Assembly: GCA_023266115.1 (NCBI GenBank)
Contig: JAHFRU010000008.1
Location: forward strand, 1 to 64,000
DNA from: Gammaproteobacteria bacterium
Lineage (GTDB): Bacteria > Pseudomonadota > Gammaproteobacteria > VBWC01
DNA: 64,000 nucleotides
Direction: 5' to 3'
The notes under the pieces were generated by a model, which made no database searches, was not told where the DNA came from, and saw only the letters and a list, made by a program, of their open reading frames with translations. The position numbers and the translations under genes were made by a program. Position 1 is the first letter of the stretch, and every line of letters starts with the position of its first letter. Shown piece after piece: positions 44,104 to 53,367 of this stretch.

Positions 44104-46017
44104 ATGGGTTTACGGTTATGGCGCGCGGCCGCCGCTAGCCTGATGCTGGCGTTGGTGCCAGCGGTCTTCGCAAGTGATATCGCGTACTTCCAGCAGTTGC
44201 TCCTCGCCGCCGAGGCCAGGGGGCTGGCGCAGCATCCGGCCTGGCATGCGTTGTTGCACTATCGGCAGAATCTTGCCGGTTCCGGCGTCACCAGCGAGGC
44301 CGATGATCCTGCATTCTTTGCCGCGCCCGACGGCAAGACCAACCCGGCCGCCGAGCTGGCCGCGACGCTGCGTATATTTTTCTCCACCGAACAGGCCGGC
44401 GATCAGCAGCCCCCGCAATGCCGCTTCATCGCCCGCTACCACTGGCTGAAAGAACAGCTCGGTTTTGACTCCAGTCGCCTGCCTGAACAATCCTGTCTCC
44501 GTTTTGACGAATGGTACGCGGCGTTAAATCCTCAGGGCCTGACGCTGGTTTTCCCGGTGTCCTATCTGAACAATCCCGCGTCTATGTTCGGTCACACGCT
44601 GTTGCGCGTCGATGCGCGGAACCAGACCGGGCAAACCCGCCTGCTTGCCTACGCGGTCAACTATGCCGCGCTGGTGGGTAATGACAACGGCGTTGCGTTT
44701 GCCATCAAGGGACTAATCGGCAGTTATCCAGGGCAGTTTTCCGTGTTGCCTTACTACCTGAAGGTGCGCGAGTACAACGATATCGATAACCGCGATATCT
44801 GGGAATACGAGCTGAATTTCACGGCGGACGAAACGCACCGTTTGCTGATGCATCTGTGGGAACTGCGCGGTATCCGGTTCGATTATTTCTTTTTCGATGA
44901 AAACTGTTCCTACCATTTGCTTTCGTTGTTCGATGTTGCACGGCCGGGTTTGCAGTTGGCAAACCGGTTCGTCTGGTGGGCGATACCCCCCGATACCGTG
45001 CGCGCGGTCGTTGCCGAGCAGGGGATGGTGAAAAATGTCGTGTACCGACCGGCGGCCAGCACGCGTATGTTGGCGCGGCTTGACGGCATGTCCGGCGATC
45101 ACCGGCAGCTCGCGCTGGATATCGCCGATAGCGTCGTGCCGGCAACGGATCAGGCGTTAGCCGGCCTCCCCGCTGACGAGCGCGCCGCGGTTATCGAGTT
45201 AAGCGACGAGTATCTGCGTTACGAGGTGTCCGCCCGGAAACGCACGCAGGGTGACGTTGCGGCGCTGATGCAACAGCTGCTGGTGGCCAGAAGCGCCATC
45301 GATGTCGAGTACTCTCCTGTACGGCCTGACGTTCCCGATGTGCGGCCGGATCAAGGTCACCGGACGCGCCGCGTCTATCTGGGCGCGGGGACGACCGATC
45401 ATCAGGCGTATCAAGAGCTGGCGATCCGGCCCGCGTATCATGACTTGCTGGATGCGGATGGCGGTTATCAGCGTGGCGCGGAGATCCAGTTTTTCGATCT
45501 GACGCTGCGCTTCAACGATCACTCGGATACGCTGCGGCTCGAGGATTTCACGCCGGTCGGCATCGTTTCGCTGACGCCGCGGAACCGCTTTACGAAATCC
45601 GTCTCGTGGGCGGTTGCCGGGCATGTCACGCGCAGCCGCCTGGCGCCCGGCGTCGAGCCGCTGATATTCCGGCTCGACGGTGGCGCCGGCATTTCAGTTG
45701 AAACAACGCGTCGTGCATTATGGTACGGCTTGTTCGCATCCAGCCTTGACGTCAGCGGCCATCTCGACAAGGATTTTGCGCTGGGCGCCGGTCCGAATCT
45801 GGGCGTGTTGTGGACGCATACGGCGCGACTGAAAACACAGCTGTCGGCGCGCGCGCTGCGTTACGCGCTGGGGGATACCCATACGCGCGCCGAAGCGGAG
45901 ATCCGGCAGAATGTTTCCTTCAGCGAATCCGCCGCGCTTCGCTACGGTATGGTGCGGCACCGTGAATTCGACCACTACTGGACCGAAAGCCAGATCGCGT
46001 GGCAAATGTATTTCTAA
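44104..46017 (+). CDS. DUF4105 (Lnb N-terminal-like) exported protein
   Basis: The 637-residue protein has a signal peptide, MGLRLWRAAAASLMLALVPAVFAS. The DUF4105 core (about 150-320) includes LVFPVSYLNNPASMFGHTLLRVD, NYAALVGNDNG, GQFSVLPYYLKVREYNDIDNRDIWEYEL and YFFFDENCSYHLLSLFD. The His and Cys in GHT and NCSY could form a catalytic pair, as proposed for the related Lnb lipoprotein acylation enzymes. The C-terminal half (about 400-637) is beta-strand-rich and may form an outer-membrane barrel. Its last bases overlap the start of the next gene. Confidence 0.88.
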   Translation: MGLRLWRAAAASLMLALVPAVFASDIAYFQQLLLAAEARGLAQHPAWHALLHYRQNLAGSGVTSEADDPAFFAAPDGKTNPAAELAATLRIFFSTEQAGDQQPPQCRFIARYHWLKEQLGFDSSRLPEQSCLRFDEWYAALNPQGLTLVFPVSYLNNPASMFGHTLLRVDARNQTGQTRLLAYAVNYAALVGNDNGVAFAIKGLIGSYPGQFSVLPYYLKVREYNDIDNRDIWEYELNFTADETHRLLMHLWELRGIRFDYFFFDENCSYHLLSLFDVARPGLQLANRFVWWAIPPDTVRAVVAEQGMVKNVVYRPAASTRMLARLDGMSGDHRQLALDIADSVVPATDQALAGLPADERAAVIELSDEYLRYEVSARKRTQGDVAALMQQLLVARSAIDVEYSPVRPDVPDVRPDQGHRTRRVYLGAGTTDHQAYQELAIRPAYHDLLDADGGYQRGAEIQFFDLTLRFNDHSDTLRLEDFTPVGIVSLTPRNRFTKSVSWAVAGHVTRSRLAPGVEPLIFRLDGGAGISVETTRRALWYGLFASSLDVSGHLDKDFALGAGPNLGVLWTHTARLKTQLSARALRYALGDTHTRAEAEIRQNVSFSESAALRYGMVRHREFDHYWTESQIAWQMYF

Positions 46018-46877
46018 CGTGTCGTGTGGTGCTACTGGTCTGCGCATGTCTGGGCATGAGCGGCTGTACCAGCATGTTTTTTCAGCCGGACAAACGCGAA
46101 GTCCGGAATCCTGCGCAGCTGGATCTCGCGTACCGGGATGTCTACGTCAAGACGCCGGACGGGCTGACATTGCATGGCTGGTGGCTGGTGGCCGACGCGC
46201 CGGCGGCCGGTACGGTGGTGTTTTTGCACGGTAACGCCGAAAACATTACCACACATATCGGCAGTGTTTACTGGCTGCCGAAAGCGCACTTCAATGTACT
46301 GTTGATGGATTACCGTGGCTACGGAAAATCGGCAGGCAAGGCGTCACTCGACGGTGCGTTGATGGATATCGACGCAACACTGGACTATCTGCTGCAGGAA
46401 TCGGGGCTCGACAGCCGCCATCTGATTGTGTTCGGCCAGAGCCTCGGCGGTGCGCTTGGGGTATATGCCGTCGCCCACTCGCCCTACAAACCACGCATCC
46501 GGGCGCTGGTGATCGACAGTGCTTTTTCCGGTTACCAGGCCATCACGCGGGAAAAAATGGCCGGGTTCTGGCTCACCTGGCCATTGCAGTGGCTACCGGT
46601 GCTGACCATGCCGGAGGAGTATGACCCGGTGAATTCAATCGGCCGGGTGAGTCCGGTGCCGGTCCTGATCGTGCAGGGCGAGGATGATCAGATTGTTCCG
46701 TCGTACCATGCGCAAAGGCTGTTCGATGCGGCATCCAGGCCCAAAGAACTGTGGATGGTCCCCGGTCGCGGTCACATTCAGGTGTTCAACGACATACGCC
46801 AGCGCGAACGGCTGGTGACATTTATGCGCCGGGCGATTGAAGACCCCGCAGTGCTTCCGCAATCGCCCGGCGATTGA
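45999..46877 (+). CDS. Alpha/beta hydrolase lipoprotein
   Basis: The 292-residue protein begins MANVFLTCRVVLLVCACLGMSGCTSMFF, a signal peptide with lipobox MSGC. The hydrolase domain has an oxyanion strand VVFLHGNAENI, nucleophile motif VFGQSLGGALG, acid GEDDQIVP, and catalytic His in GRGHIQVF. It resembles the YfhR/BEM46 group. It overlaps the DUF4105 gene by 19 bases, so the two are translated from one message and probably act together in the envelope. Confidence 0.9.
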   Translation: MANVFLTCRVVLLVCACLGMSGCTSMFFQPDKREVRNPAQLDLAYRDVYVKTPDGLTLHGWWLVADAPAAGTVVFLHGNAENITTHIGSVYWLPKAHFNVLLMDYRGYGKSAGKASLDGALMDIDATLDYLLQESGLDSRHLIVFGQSLGGALGVYAVAHSPYKPRIRALVIDSAFSGYQAITREKMAGFWLTWPLQWLPVLTMPEEYDPVNSIGRVSPVPVLIVQGEDDQIVPSYHAQRLFDAASRPKELWMVPGRGHIQVFNDIRQRERLVTFMRRAIEDPAVLPQSPGD

Positions 46878-46903
46878 ACCTGCCTGAGGCAGGCCGCCGT
46901 CTG

Positions 46904-47587
46904 TTACTGAGTAATCGGCACCAGCGTCAGTTCAACGCGCCGATTCTGCGCGCGGCCGGCCGTCGTTGCGTTATCCGCGACCGGGTGATTCTTGCCCAGC
47001 CCGAAAGCGGCAATACGATCCGGCACGACCTTGTGGCTCCGCAGATAGCTGGCGACCGAGTTGGCGCGCTGCTCCGACAACCGTTGGTTAAGGGCGTCGG
47101 AACCGGTACTGTCGGTATGGCCGGCGATCTCGATCAGCGTTTTCTCGTACTTGTTGAGCACCAGCACGACGGAATCCAGCACCTGAAAAAATTCACTGTT
47201 CAGATCGGCGGAGTTTGACGAAAATGTGATGTTGCCCGGCATGTTCAGTGTGATGTTATCGCCGTTACGGCTGACGCTGACACCGGTACTCTCCATCTGC
47301 TTGCGCAATTCGGCTTCCTGTTTATCCATATAGGAGCCGGTCGCGCCGCCGGCAATCGCGCCGACACCGGCGCCGATCAATGCGCGTTTGCGCCGTTCGC
47401 GCGCGTCATCACCGGAGATGATGCCGGCAACCGCGCCGGCGGCGGCGCCTATCATCGCGCCCTTGCTGGCCTTGCTGGTCCGTTCCTCGCCGGTAAACGG
47501 GTCCTTGGTCGTGGTGCAACCGGCCAGAAAAATCGCCGTGGCGATAACGACCACGAAGACCGCTGCTCTGTTCGTTGGGCGTTTCAT
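46904..47587 (-). CDS. OmpA-family lipoprotein (YiaD-like)
   Basis: The 227-residue protein has a signal sequence ending FLAGC (lipobox). Two glycine-zipper segments follow (GAMIGAAAGAVAGIISG and RALIGAGVGAIAGGATGSY). The C-terminal OmpA domain (about 115-225) contains ITFSSNSADL, IEIAGHTDSTGSDALNQRLSEQRA and ENRRVE-like AQNRRVELTL, which bind peptidoglycan. It probably links an envelope membrane to the cell wall. It is monocistronic with AGAGGA before the start. Confidence 0.93.
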   Translation of the reverse strand: MKRPTNRAAVFVVVIATAIFLAGCTTTKDPFTGEERTSKASKGAMIGAAAGAVAGIISGDDARERRKRALIGAGVGAIAGGATGSYMDKQEAELRKQMESTGVSVSRNGDNITLNMPGNITFSSNSADLNSEFFQVLDSVVLVLNKYEKTLIEIAGHTDSTGSDALNQRLSEQRANSVASYLRSHKVVPDRIAAFGLGKNHPVADNATTAGRAQNRRVELTLVPITQ

Positions 47588-47999
47588 ATTCCGGAAATTC
47601 CTCTTGATACGAATCGTGAAAAGGGCATCCAGTGTAAGGCGTTGTGCACCGGTTTGTCACCCCGCCCGGGCGCGGTCCTCTGGCCGCAGCGTGACGCCGG
47701 AGCGCTGATGCGCAGCAGTCCTGTCGGACGGGACGCCAGCGCCGGCGCGACAGTTACGGTCGTGCATGCGATAGCGGCAATACCTGCGCGATAATGCCGG
47801 TGGACTTATGAATTGGCTGATCGATTTTGGCGGCTATCGGTCATTGGCTGCGAGCGTGGTTGACGGAAGCTTGCGGCGTCAGCATCGCCGGGTGCCTGTC
47901 GCGCGACGCCCGGATAATCAGCTAACATTAGTCCGTATCGACGTGATGGCGGATCATGAACGGCGCGGCCGATCGGGCTCAAAAAGGGGATGAATTTTC
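47588..47999. other. 412-base gap before the small tail-anchored genes
   Basis: The gap holds the OmpA-like gene's upstream region and the leader of the small gene at 48000. No coding pattern or strong hairpin was recognised. An AAAAAGGGG ribosome site lies at its right end. Confidence 0.4.
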
Positions 48000-48272
48000 G
48001 TGAAACAGGATGACGCCGAGCAACTCATTGAGCTTCCTGAGGACGTGAAGCGCGCCCTGGGCCTGGGACGCAAGACGGAGGCGGCGACGCTGTTGCAGGA
48101 TGCAACCGGCATGGGTCTGCTCGTGGCAAAGCGGCAGATCGAGAACTATATCGATCAGCACCCGGCGCCTCCCCCTGTGGAAGACGACGAACCGGTTCCG
48201 TATAGCGCCGCGCAACGGTTGCTGCTGATAGCGGTCGTTCTTCTGCTCTGTTTGCTACTGGTATTCCTGTGA
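48000..48272 (+). CDS. Small tail-anchored protein with an L7/L12-like helical domain (copy 1)
   Basis: The 90-residue product reads MKQDDAEQLIELPEDVKRALGLGRKTEAATLLQDATGMGL, then VAKRQIENYIDQH. The K-x-E-A-x-x-L-L-x-x-x-T-G-x-x-L-x-x-A-K pattern recalls the C-terminal domain of ribosomal protein L7/L12. An acidic Pro-rich linker leads to one terminal membrane helix, AAQRLLLIAVVLLLCLLLVFL. The start is GTG at 48000 behind AAGGGG. It is about 35-40% identical by eye to the protein at 48582. The domain should face the cytoplasm with a C-terminal anchor. The function is unknown. Confidence 0.72.
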   Translation: MKQDDAEQLIELPEDVKRALGLGRKTEAATLLQDATGMGLLVAKRQIENYIDQHPAPPPVEDDEPVPYSAAQRLLLIAVVLLLCLLLVFL

Positions 48273-48581
48273 AGCCCGTCCTGGCGCCCCGTACCCTGGC
48301 TCGCCCCGGGGCCTATGCCGCCAAAAAAGTGGTTGTCGCCGCGGCGATGACCGGCAGTTCGGCGATACCGTACGGGGGTAGTGCAATGTTTTTTTGCGCT
48401 TACTGAATTTAGTCGCGCCAGCGCTAACTTCGGGTATTGCGACGCATCAATAGTGTGACACGAGTCCGCCATCGTGTGCGCATGTCCGCGGGCGATGCCG
48501 TCAGTTAACATATACGCGGGATACGCTGACCGCCACGCTTCTGGCTGGCGTAGCCATCTTTACTGATACAGGCGGACATCC
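48273..48581. other. 309-base gap between the two tail-anchored genes
   Basis: No gene is seen. The spacing and separate ribosome regions suggest that each copy may have its own promoter. A GCTTCTGGCTGGCGTAGC imperfect palindrome (48538-48555) is the only structure noted. Confidence 0.35.
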
Positions 48582-48845
48582 ATGGAACAGCCTCATTACC
48601 GACGGACGAAACTACCGGACGATGTGTTGCGGGCATTGGTGTCGGGTCGCAAGCTCGAAGCGATCGAGTTGTTGCGCGACATCGCCTACCTGACGCCTGT
48701 CGATGCCCGCCGCGAGATCGAGGATTTCATCAAACATAATCCGGAACTGTTTGGCGTGCAGGGAGCGCTCGAGTACAAGATTTCCCGACAGCTGATGCTG
48801 GTAGTGATTGTTCTGTTGATGGTGCTGTTGCTGGTATTTGTCTGA
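48582..48845 (+). CDS. Small tail-anchored protein with an L7/L12-like helical domain (copy 2)
   Basis: The 87-residue product reads MEQPHYRRTKLPDDVLRALVSGRKLEAIELLRDI, then YLTPVDARREIEDFIKHN, and ends in the membrane helix QLMLVVIVLLMVLLLVFV. The same layout as copy 1 is kept: LPDDV, GRK-x-EA-x-x-LL, and a closing LLLVF. The helical domain is better conserved than the linker. The pair arose by duplication. The role is unknown; a membrane-bound contact for ribosomes or a translation factor is one idea, not supported by direct evidence. Confidence 0.75.
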   Translation: MEQPHYRRTKLPDDVLRALVSGRKLEAIELLRDIAYLTPVDARREIEDFIKHNPELFGVQGALEYKISRQLMLVVIVLLMVLLLVFV

Positions 48846-48873
48846 ATCGGGGCCGACGCAGCAACGCGACCTG

Positions 48874-49458
48874 TCAGCGGCGGGACGTCCGGTGGATGGC
48901 CGCATGCCGGAAGCAGCCGACGAGGTGGTCATTCACCATGCCGACCGCCTGCATGTAGGCGTAGCAAATGGTCGAGCCGATGAACTTGAAGCCGTCTTTC
49001 TTCAGCTGCTTGCTCATCGCGTCCGACGCGGCTGTGACGGCGGGCACCTGCGTCATGGTGGGCCAGCGATTCTTGACGGGGCGGCGGTCGACGAATTGCC
49101 AGAGATAATCGCTGAATCCGCCATGCCGTGCGGCGATCTCGAGAAAGCACTGCGCGTTGGTAATGGCCGCCGCGATCTTCAGCCGGTTACGCACGATGCC
49201 GGGGTCTTTTAACAGCGCCTCGATCTTGCGTGGTCCGTAACCGGCAATGGTCTGCGGATTGAACTGATCAAACACGGCACGGTAGTGTTCGCGTTTGCGC
49301 AGAATGGTGATCCAGCTCAGGCCCGCCTGCGCGCCCTCGAGCAGCAACATCTCAAACAACCGGCGCTCGTCGTACACCGGCACACCCCACTCGTGATCGT
49401 GGTAAGCGATGTAGAGCGGATTGTCCCCGGCCCACGGACAGCGCGTTGTGGTGTGCAT
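48874..49458 (-). CDS. tag: DNA-3-methyladenine glycosylase I
   Basis: The 194-residue base-excision enzyme begins MHTTTRCPWAGDNPLYIAYHDHEWGVPVYDERRLFEMLLLEGAQAGLSW, the Tag signature. Zinc ligands are expected at the N-terminal Cys and C-terminal His/Cys residues (VNDHLVGCFRH). TILRKREHYRAVF and FKFIGSTICYAYMQAVGMVNDH are typical. It removes alkylated adenine from DNA. It is a single gene convergent with the small tail-anchored genes. Confidence 0.96.
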   Translation of the reverse strand: MHTTTRCPWAGDNPLYIAYHDHEWGVPVYDERRLFEMLLLEGAQAGLSWITILRKREHYRAVFDQFNPQTIAGYGPRKIEALLKDPGIVRNRLKIAAAITNAQCFLEIAARHGGFSDYLWQFVDRRPVKNRWPTMTQVPAVTAASDAMSKQLKKDGFKFIGSTICYAYMQAVGMVNDHLVGCFRHAAIHRTSRR

Positions 49459-49701
49459 GATGATGGAATCGGTAGAGGCATCCTCAACGCCAAACCGCGC
49501 TGCATCCGTGCGGCGCGGCTTGGCCGTTCTTCCATGAACGTTAGGGAAGCCGCAGCCCTGCGACCACGCTACCGTAGCAAAATAACTCCCTGTTGACTAT
49601 AGGAAAAGATACGGGCTGCGGGTAGGATAGTCGCCAGGCAGGCAGCGTGCGGTAGCGGGCCATTGTCTGTGGCAAAGTGAGCCGGCAGAATCATAAAAAC
49701 G

Positions 49702-50652
49702 ATGTTGCAACTGTTTCCGTCAATCAAGCCTTACGTCAAGCACAGCTTTGCTGTTGACGCGCCCCATATCCTGGCGATCGATGAATGCGGCAACCCGGCC
49801 GGGTTGCCGGTATTGTTTATTCATGGCGGGCCGGGCGCCGGTTGCGAGGCCTATCATCGACGGTTTTTTGACCCTAACCGGTACCGCATCATCCTGTTCG
49901 ACCAGCGTGGCTGCGGGCGCTCGACGCCGCACGCCGAACTGAGAAGCAATAACACCCAGTCGCTGGTATCGGACATCGAGGCTATCCGCATCTACCTGGA
50001 TATCGAACGCTGGGTGTTGTTCGGCGGGTCGTGGGGGTCGACACTGGGACTGGTCTACGCCCAGACCTACCCGGAACGGGTGCTGGCGCTGGCGTTGCGC
50101 GGTATTTTTCTTTGCCGCGCGCACGAGATCCACTGGTTTTATCAGGAGGGCGCCAGCCACCTTTACCCGGATTACTGGGAGGACTTTGTCAAGCCGATTC
50201 CCGAGGATGAGCGCGGTAATCTGGTCAAGGCGTATTACAAGCGGCTGTCGGGTACCGATGAGCTGGCGCGCATGGCCTGCGCTAAGGCGTGGTCGATCTG
50301 GGAAGGGCGGTTGTCGACGCTGCAACCAAAAAAAACCGTCATCGGCCACTTCAGCGATCCGTTTACCGCTGTCAGTCTGGCGCGCATCGAATGCCATTAT
50401 TTTATGAACGAATCGTTTCTCGCGCCGAACCAGATTCTCGATAACGCAGTGTTGATCGCCGATATCCCGGGTGTCATCGTCCATGGCCGCTACGATGTCG
50501 TTTGTCCGCTGAAGAGCGCCTGGGAACTGCATCGCGCCTGGCCAAAATCGGAGCTGAAAATTATCCCGGACGCCGGTCACTCGGCGACCGAGCCCGGCAT
50601 CATCGATGCGCTGGTGCGGGCCACCAATCAGTTCGCCGATCAGTTCGCATGA
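49702..50652 (+). CDS. pip: Proline iminopeptidase
   Basis: The 316-residue alpha/beta hydrolase releases N-terminal proline from peptides. Motifs: oxyanion HGGPGAGCEAYHRRFFDP, DQRGCGRSTPHAE, nucleophile GGSWGSTLGLVYAQ, acid GRYDVVCP, and His in PDAGHSATEPG. The NTQSLVSDIEAIR segment is a hallmark of the family. It overlaps dtd by ATGA at 50649, starting a pip-dtd-apaH operon. Confidence 0.95.
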   Translation: MLQLFPSIKPYVKHSFAVDAPHILAIDECGNPAGLPVLFIHGGPGAGCEAYHRRFFDPNRYRIILFDQRGCGRSTPHAELRSNNTQSLVSDIEAIRIYLDIERWVLFGGSWGSTLGLVYAQTYPERVLALALRGIFLCRAHEIHWFYQEGASHLYPDYWEDFVKPIPEDERGNLVKAYYKRLSGTDELARMACAKAWSIWEGRLSTLQPKKTVIGHFSDPFTAVSLARIECHYFMNESFLAPNQILDNAVLIADIPGVIVHGRYDVVCPLKSAWELHRAWPKSELKIIPDAGHSATEPGIIDALVRATNQFADQFA

Positions 50653-51113
50653 TCGGACTGCTGCAGCGTGTGACGGCGGCGCGGGTCGAGGTTGATGGTA
50701 GTTGCATAGCAACGATCGGGGGTGGCCTGCTGGTATTTGTCGGTGTCGAGCGCGGCGATTCGCGCGGACACGCCGACCGCTTGCTGGAGAGGCTGCTCGG
50801 CTACCGCGTATTTCCCGACGAGGACGGCAAGATGAATCTGAGTCTGCGCGATACCCAGGGGGAGTTGCTGCTCGCGCCGCAATTTACATTGGCCGCGAAT
50901 ACCGATACCGGCATGCGGCCGAGCTTTCCGCCGGCCGCGCATACGCCATTGGCCGCGGAACTGTTTGATTATCTGGTGGAGCAGGCGTGTCGCGAGCACG
51001 TCCTGGTCGAAAGCGGCCGGTTCGGTGCCAGCATGCAGATCACGCTGACCAGCGACGGGCCGGTGACGTTTTTGCTGCACGTCAGAAATGCCGCAAGCGC
51101 GAGGCGATCGTAG
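50649..51113 (+). CDS. dtd: D-aminoacyl-tRNA deacylase
   Basis: ATG at 50649 overlaps the pip stop and gives 154 residues, against about 145 for the family. MIGLLQRVTAARVEV, LLVFVGVERGD and the catalytic SGFTLAA-like segment (APQFTLAANTDTG) are seen, as is the GPVT end (TSDGPVTFLLH) with the Gly-cisPro motif. The enzyme hydrolyses D-amino acids from tRNA and protects translation. In SQFTL the first Ser is Pro-Gln here (PQFTL), a common natural variant. Confidence 0.95.
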   Translation: MIGLLQRVTAARVEVDGSCIATIGGGLLVFVGVERGDSRGHADRLLERLLGYRVFPDEDGKMNLSLRDTQGELLLAPQFTLAANTDTGMRPSFPPAAHTPLAAELFDYLVEQACREHVLVESGRFGASMQITLTSDGPVTFLLHVRNAASARRS

Positions 51114-51115
51114 CA

Positions 51116-51946
51116 ATGACGACGTACGCGATCGGCGACGTGCAGGGCTGCTACGACGAGCTGCAACGCCTGCTTGAGCAAATCAATTTTGATCCTGCTG
51201 ACGACAGGCTGTGGTTCGTCGGTGACCTGGTCAACCGTGGACCGAAGTCACGCGAGGTGCTGCTGCTGGTCAAATCGCTCGGCGACCGCGCGGTGACGGT
51301 GCTCGGCAATCACGACCTGCATTTACTCGCTGTGGCCAACGGCTTTCGCCAGTATCACCGTCACGACACCTTCAGCGACGTGCTCGATGCGCCGGACCGG
51401 GATGAGCTGCTCGACTGGCTGCGCCGCCGCCCGCTGCTGCATCACGATGCCACACTCGGCGTCACGCTGATCCACGCCGGCATGCCGCCGCAATGGACTC
51501 TCGCGCGGGCGAAGTACTGTGCCGCCGAGGTCGAGAGCGCGTTGCGCGCACACGACTACGGCGATTACATCGGCTGCATGTACGGCAACGAGCCTGACCA
51601 GTGGTCGGACGGGCTGACTGGCTGGGAACGGTTGCGCGTCATCATCAACTGTTTCACGCGGCTGCGCTATTGCGATGTACATGGCCGCCTGGCCCTCGAA
51701 GAGAAAGGCCGGCCCGGCGCGCTGGCCGCGACATTCATGCCGTGGTTTGCAGTGCCGAATCGCCAGAGCCGTGACGCGACGATCGTGTTCGGGCACTGGT
51801 CGACGCTTGGCGCCTACGCTGGCGATAACGTCTATGCCATTGATACCGGCTGCGCCTGGGGCGGTAGCCTGAGTGCGCTGCGACTGGATACACGTGAACT
51901 GAGCGGCGTGCCGTGCGGCGGCGTGGCGACACCGGGGACACCGTAG
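51116..51946 (+). CDS. apaH: Symmetrical bis(5'-nucleosyl)-tetraphosphatase ApaH
   Basis: ATG at 51116, two bases after dtd, gives 276 residues. The metallophosphatase motifs are TYAIGDVQGCYDEL, WFVGDLVNRGPKS, VLGNHDLHLLAVA, LIHAGMPPQW and FGHWSTLG. It hydrolyses Ap4A to two ADP and controls this alarmone and NpnN-capped RNA. It is the last gene of pip-dtd-apaH; the following glycosyltransferase starts 39 bases later. Confidence 0.97.
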   Translation: MTTYAIGDVQGCYDELQRLLEQINFDPADDRLWFVGDLVNRGPKSREVLLLVKSLGDRAVTVLGNHDLHLLAVANGFRQYHRHDTFSDVLDAPDRDELLDWLRRRPLLHHDATLGVTLIHAGMPPQWTLARAKYCAAEVESALRAHDYGDYIGCMYGNEPDQWSDGLTGWERLRVIINCFTRLRYCDVHGRLALEEKGRPGALAATFMPWFAVPNRQSRDATIVFGHWSTLGAYAGDNVYAIDTGCAWGGSLSALRLDTRELSGVPCGGVATPGTP

Positions 51947-51984
51947 CACGTGCCAAACGTTCGCACGCAATAGGCGGTGATCTT

Positions 51985-52752
51985 ATGGGTAGATCGGTCG
52001 ATTACTCGGTCATCGTTCCGGCCTATAACGAGGAACAGTGGTTGCCGAAGACGCTGTTCTATCTGAACACGGCGATGCGGGCCATCGACCGGCCCGGCGC
52101 ACTGATCGTCGTCGACAACAACTCCAGTGACCGTACCGCGCAGGTCGCGCAGGGCTATGGCGCGACGGTTGTGTTTGAACCGGTTAACCAGATCTCACGC
52201 GCGCGTAATTGCGGCGCGCGCGCCGCCCGCGGCGAGTATCTGATCTTCGTCGACGCCGATACCACGGTCAGCGTGCGCCTGCTTGAGGAAGCGATCCGGC
52301 TGATGTCGAGCGGCGCCGCCTGCGGCGGCGGCACGCTGGTCCATCCCGATGCCGGCGCGAACCGCTGGGCGCGCCTCGGTACGCGGTTGTGGAATACGAT
52401 TTCACGGCAAACCGGGCTGGCCGCGGGCTGCTTTATATTTTCCCGGCGGGACGCGTTCGACGCGGCGGGTGGCTTCAGCGAAAAGGTCTATGCCAGCGAG
52501 GAACTCTGGCTGTCGCGCCGTTTGAAGATGTGGGGCAAGGTTCGCGGGCAACCCTTCACGATTATTACCGGCGACCATGTGATAACGTCGGCGCGTAAAA
52601 CCGAGTGGTATTCGCCGCTGCGATTGCTGCTGGCAGTATCGCTCATCGTCGTGTTTCCGTGGTCGGTCCGGTTTCGTTCGTTGTGCGGATTCTGGTACCG
52701 GCGACCGGAGGTACGTCCCGGATCGGAAAGTCGATCTCCCGGGGATTCATGA
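51985..52752 (+). CDS. Family 2 glycosyltransferase
   Basis: ATG at 51985 gives 255 residues; an earlier in-frame start would overlap apaH. The GT-A fold is visible from VDYSVIVPAYNEEQWLP, IVVDNNSSDRTAQVAQGYGA, ARNCGARAARGEYLIFVDADT (DxD) and FSEKVYASEELWLSRRLK. A C-terminal hydrophobic helix, LLLAVSLIVVFPWSVRF, suggests membrane association. Substrates are unknown. It may be co-transcribed with apaH. Confidence 0.88.
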   Translation: MGRSVDYSVIVPAYNEEQWLPKTLFYLNTAMRAIDRPGALIVVDNNSSDRTAQVAQGYGATVVFEPVNQISRARNCGARAARGEYLIFVDADTTVSVRLLEEAIRLMSSGAACGGGTLVHPDAGANRWARLGTRLWNTISRQTGLAAGCFIFSRRDAFDAAGGFSEKVYASEELWLSRRLKMWGKVRGQPFTIITGDHVITSARKTEWYSPLRLLLAVSLIVVFPWSVRFRSLCGFWYRRPEVRPGSESRSPGDS

Positions 52753-52842
52753 AACGGCAAGCATCAATGCACGATACTGTCATGCCCGCGCACCCGGGTA
52801 TCCAGTACTTCGTCGTACGACAACCAGCCCGGTTTCGATTCG

Positions 52843-53367
52843 ATGGCGGCAGCCTTCAATAAACACTGCGTGGAAATCGTCAAGGCGGATATCTACTACC
52901 GCCGCCGCCTGCACTATGTGATGCTTCTAGCGCTGGTGCTCCTGTTTGTCGCTATCGTCTTTCTGCCCGAGACACTTGCCGATTTCATACACGGCTATAT
53001 CAACGACAACCTCGCGAAGCTGTCCGATTTCCAGACCGGCGGCGTCACCACGGATGCGCGTGTCGCGCTCAATATTTTTGTCCTGCTCGCGGTGATCTGG
53101 GGCTACTTTTTTGTTCTGATGGTGTGGGTGCTGTTCATTGCAGCGCGCATGCTGCGCGCGCCGCAATGGCCGTTACCGCACGCCTCCGTCACGCGCGATA
53201 CCCGTGTCCAGCGCGGCCTGCGGCTCAAGCTGAAGGCGTGGATCATGATCCTCGTGCCGCTGCTGCTGATCGCCGTGGTATCCCGTCCGGTGGCAGAACT
53301 CGCGTTCGGTGCGTGGGAGATGTATACGGCGTCGTACGCCAAACTTAAGTCCGGCACAGGCGAGTAG
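52843..53367 (+). CDS. Membrane protein of unknown function with three helices
   Basis: The 174-residue product has hydrophobic segments at about 27-45 (MLLALVLLFVAIVFLP), 75-102 (VALNIFVLLAVIWGYFFVLMVWVLF) and 130-148 (AWIMILVPLLLIAVVS). The loops are short and charged. No family was recognised. It lies after a glycosyltransferase on the same strand, but 90 bases away. Confidence 0.6.
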   Translation: MAAAFNKHCVEIVKADIYYRRRLHYVMLLALVLLFVAIVFLPETLADFIHGYINDNLAKLSDFQTGGVTTDARVALNIFVLLAVIWGYFFVLMVWVLFIAARMLRAPQWPLPHASVTRDTRVQRGLRLKLKAWIMILVPLLLIAVVSRPVAELAFGAWEMYTASYAKLKSGTGE

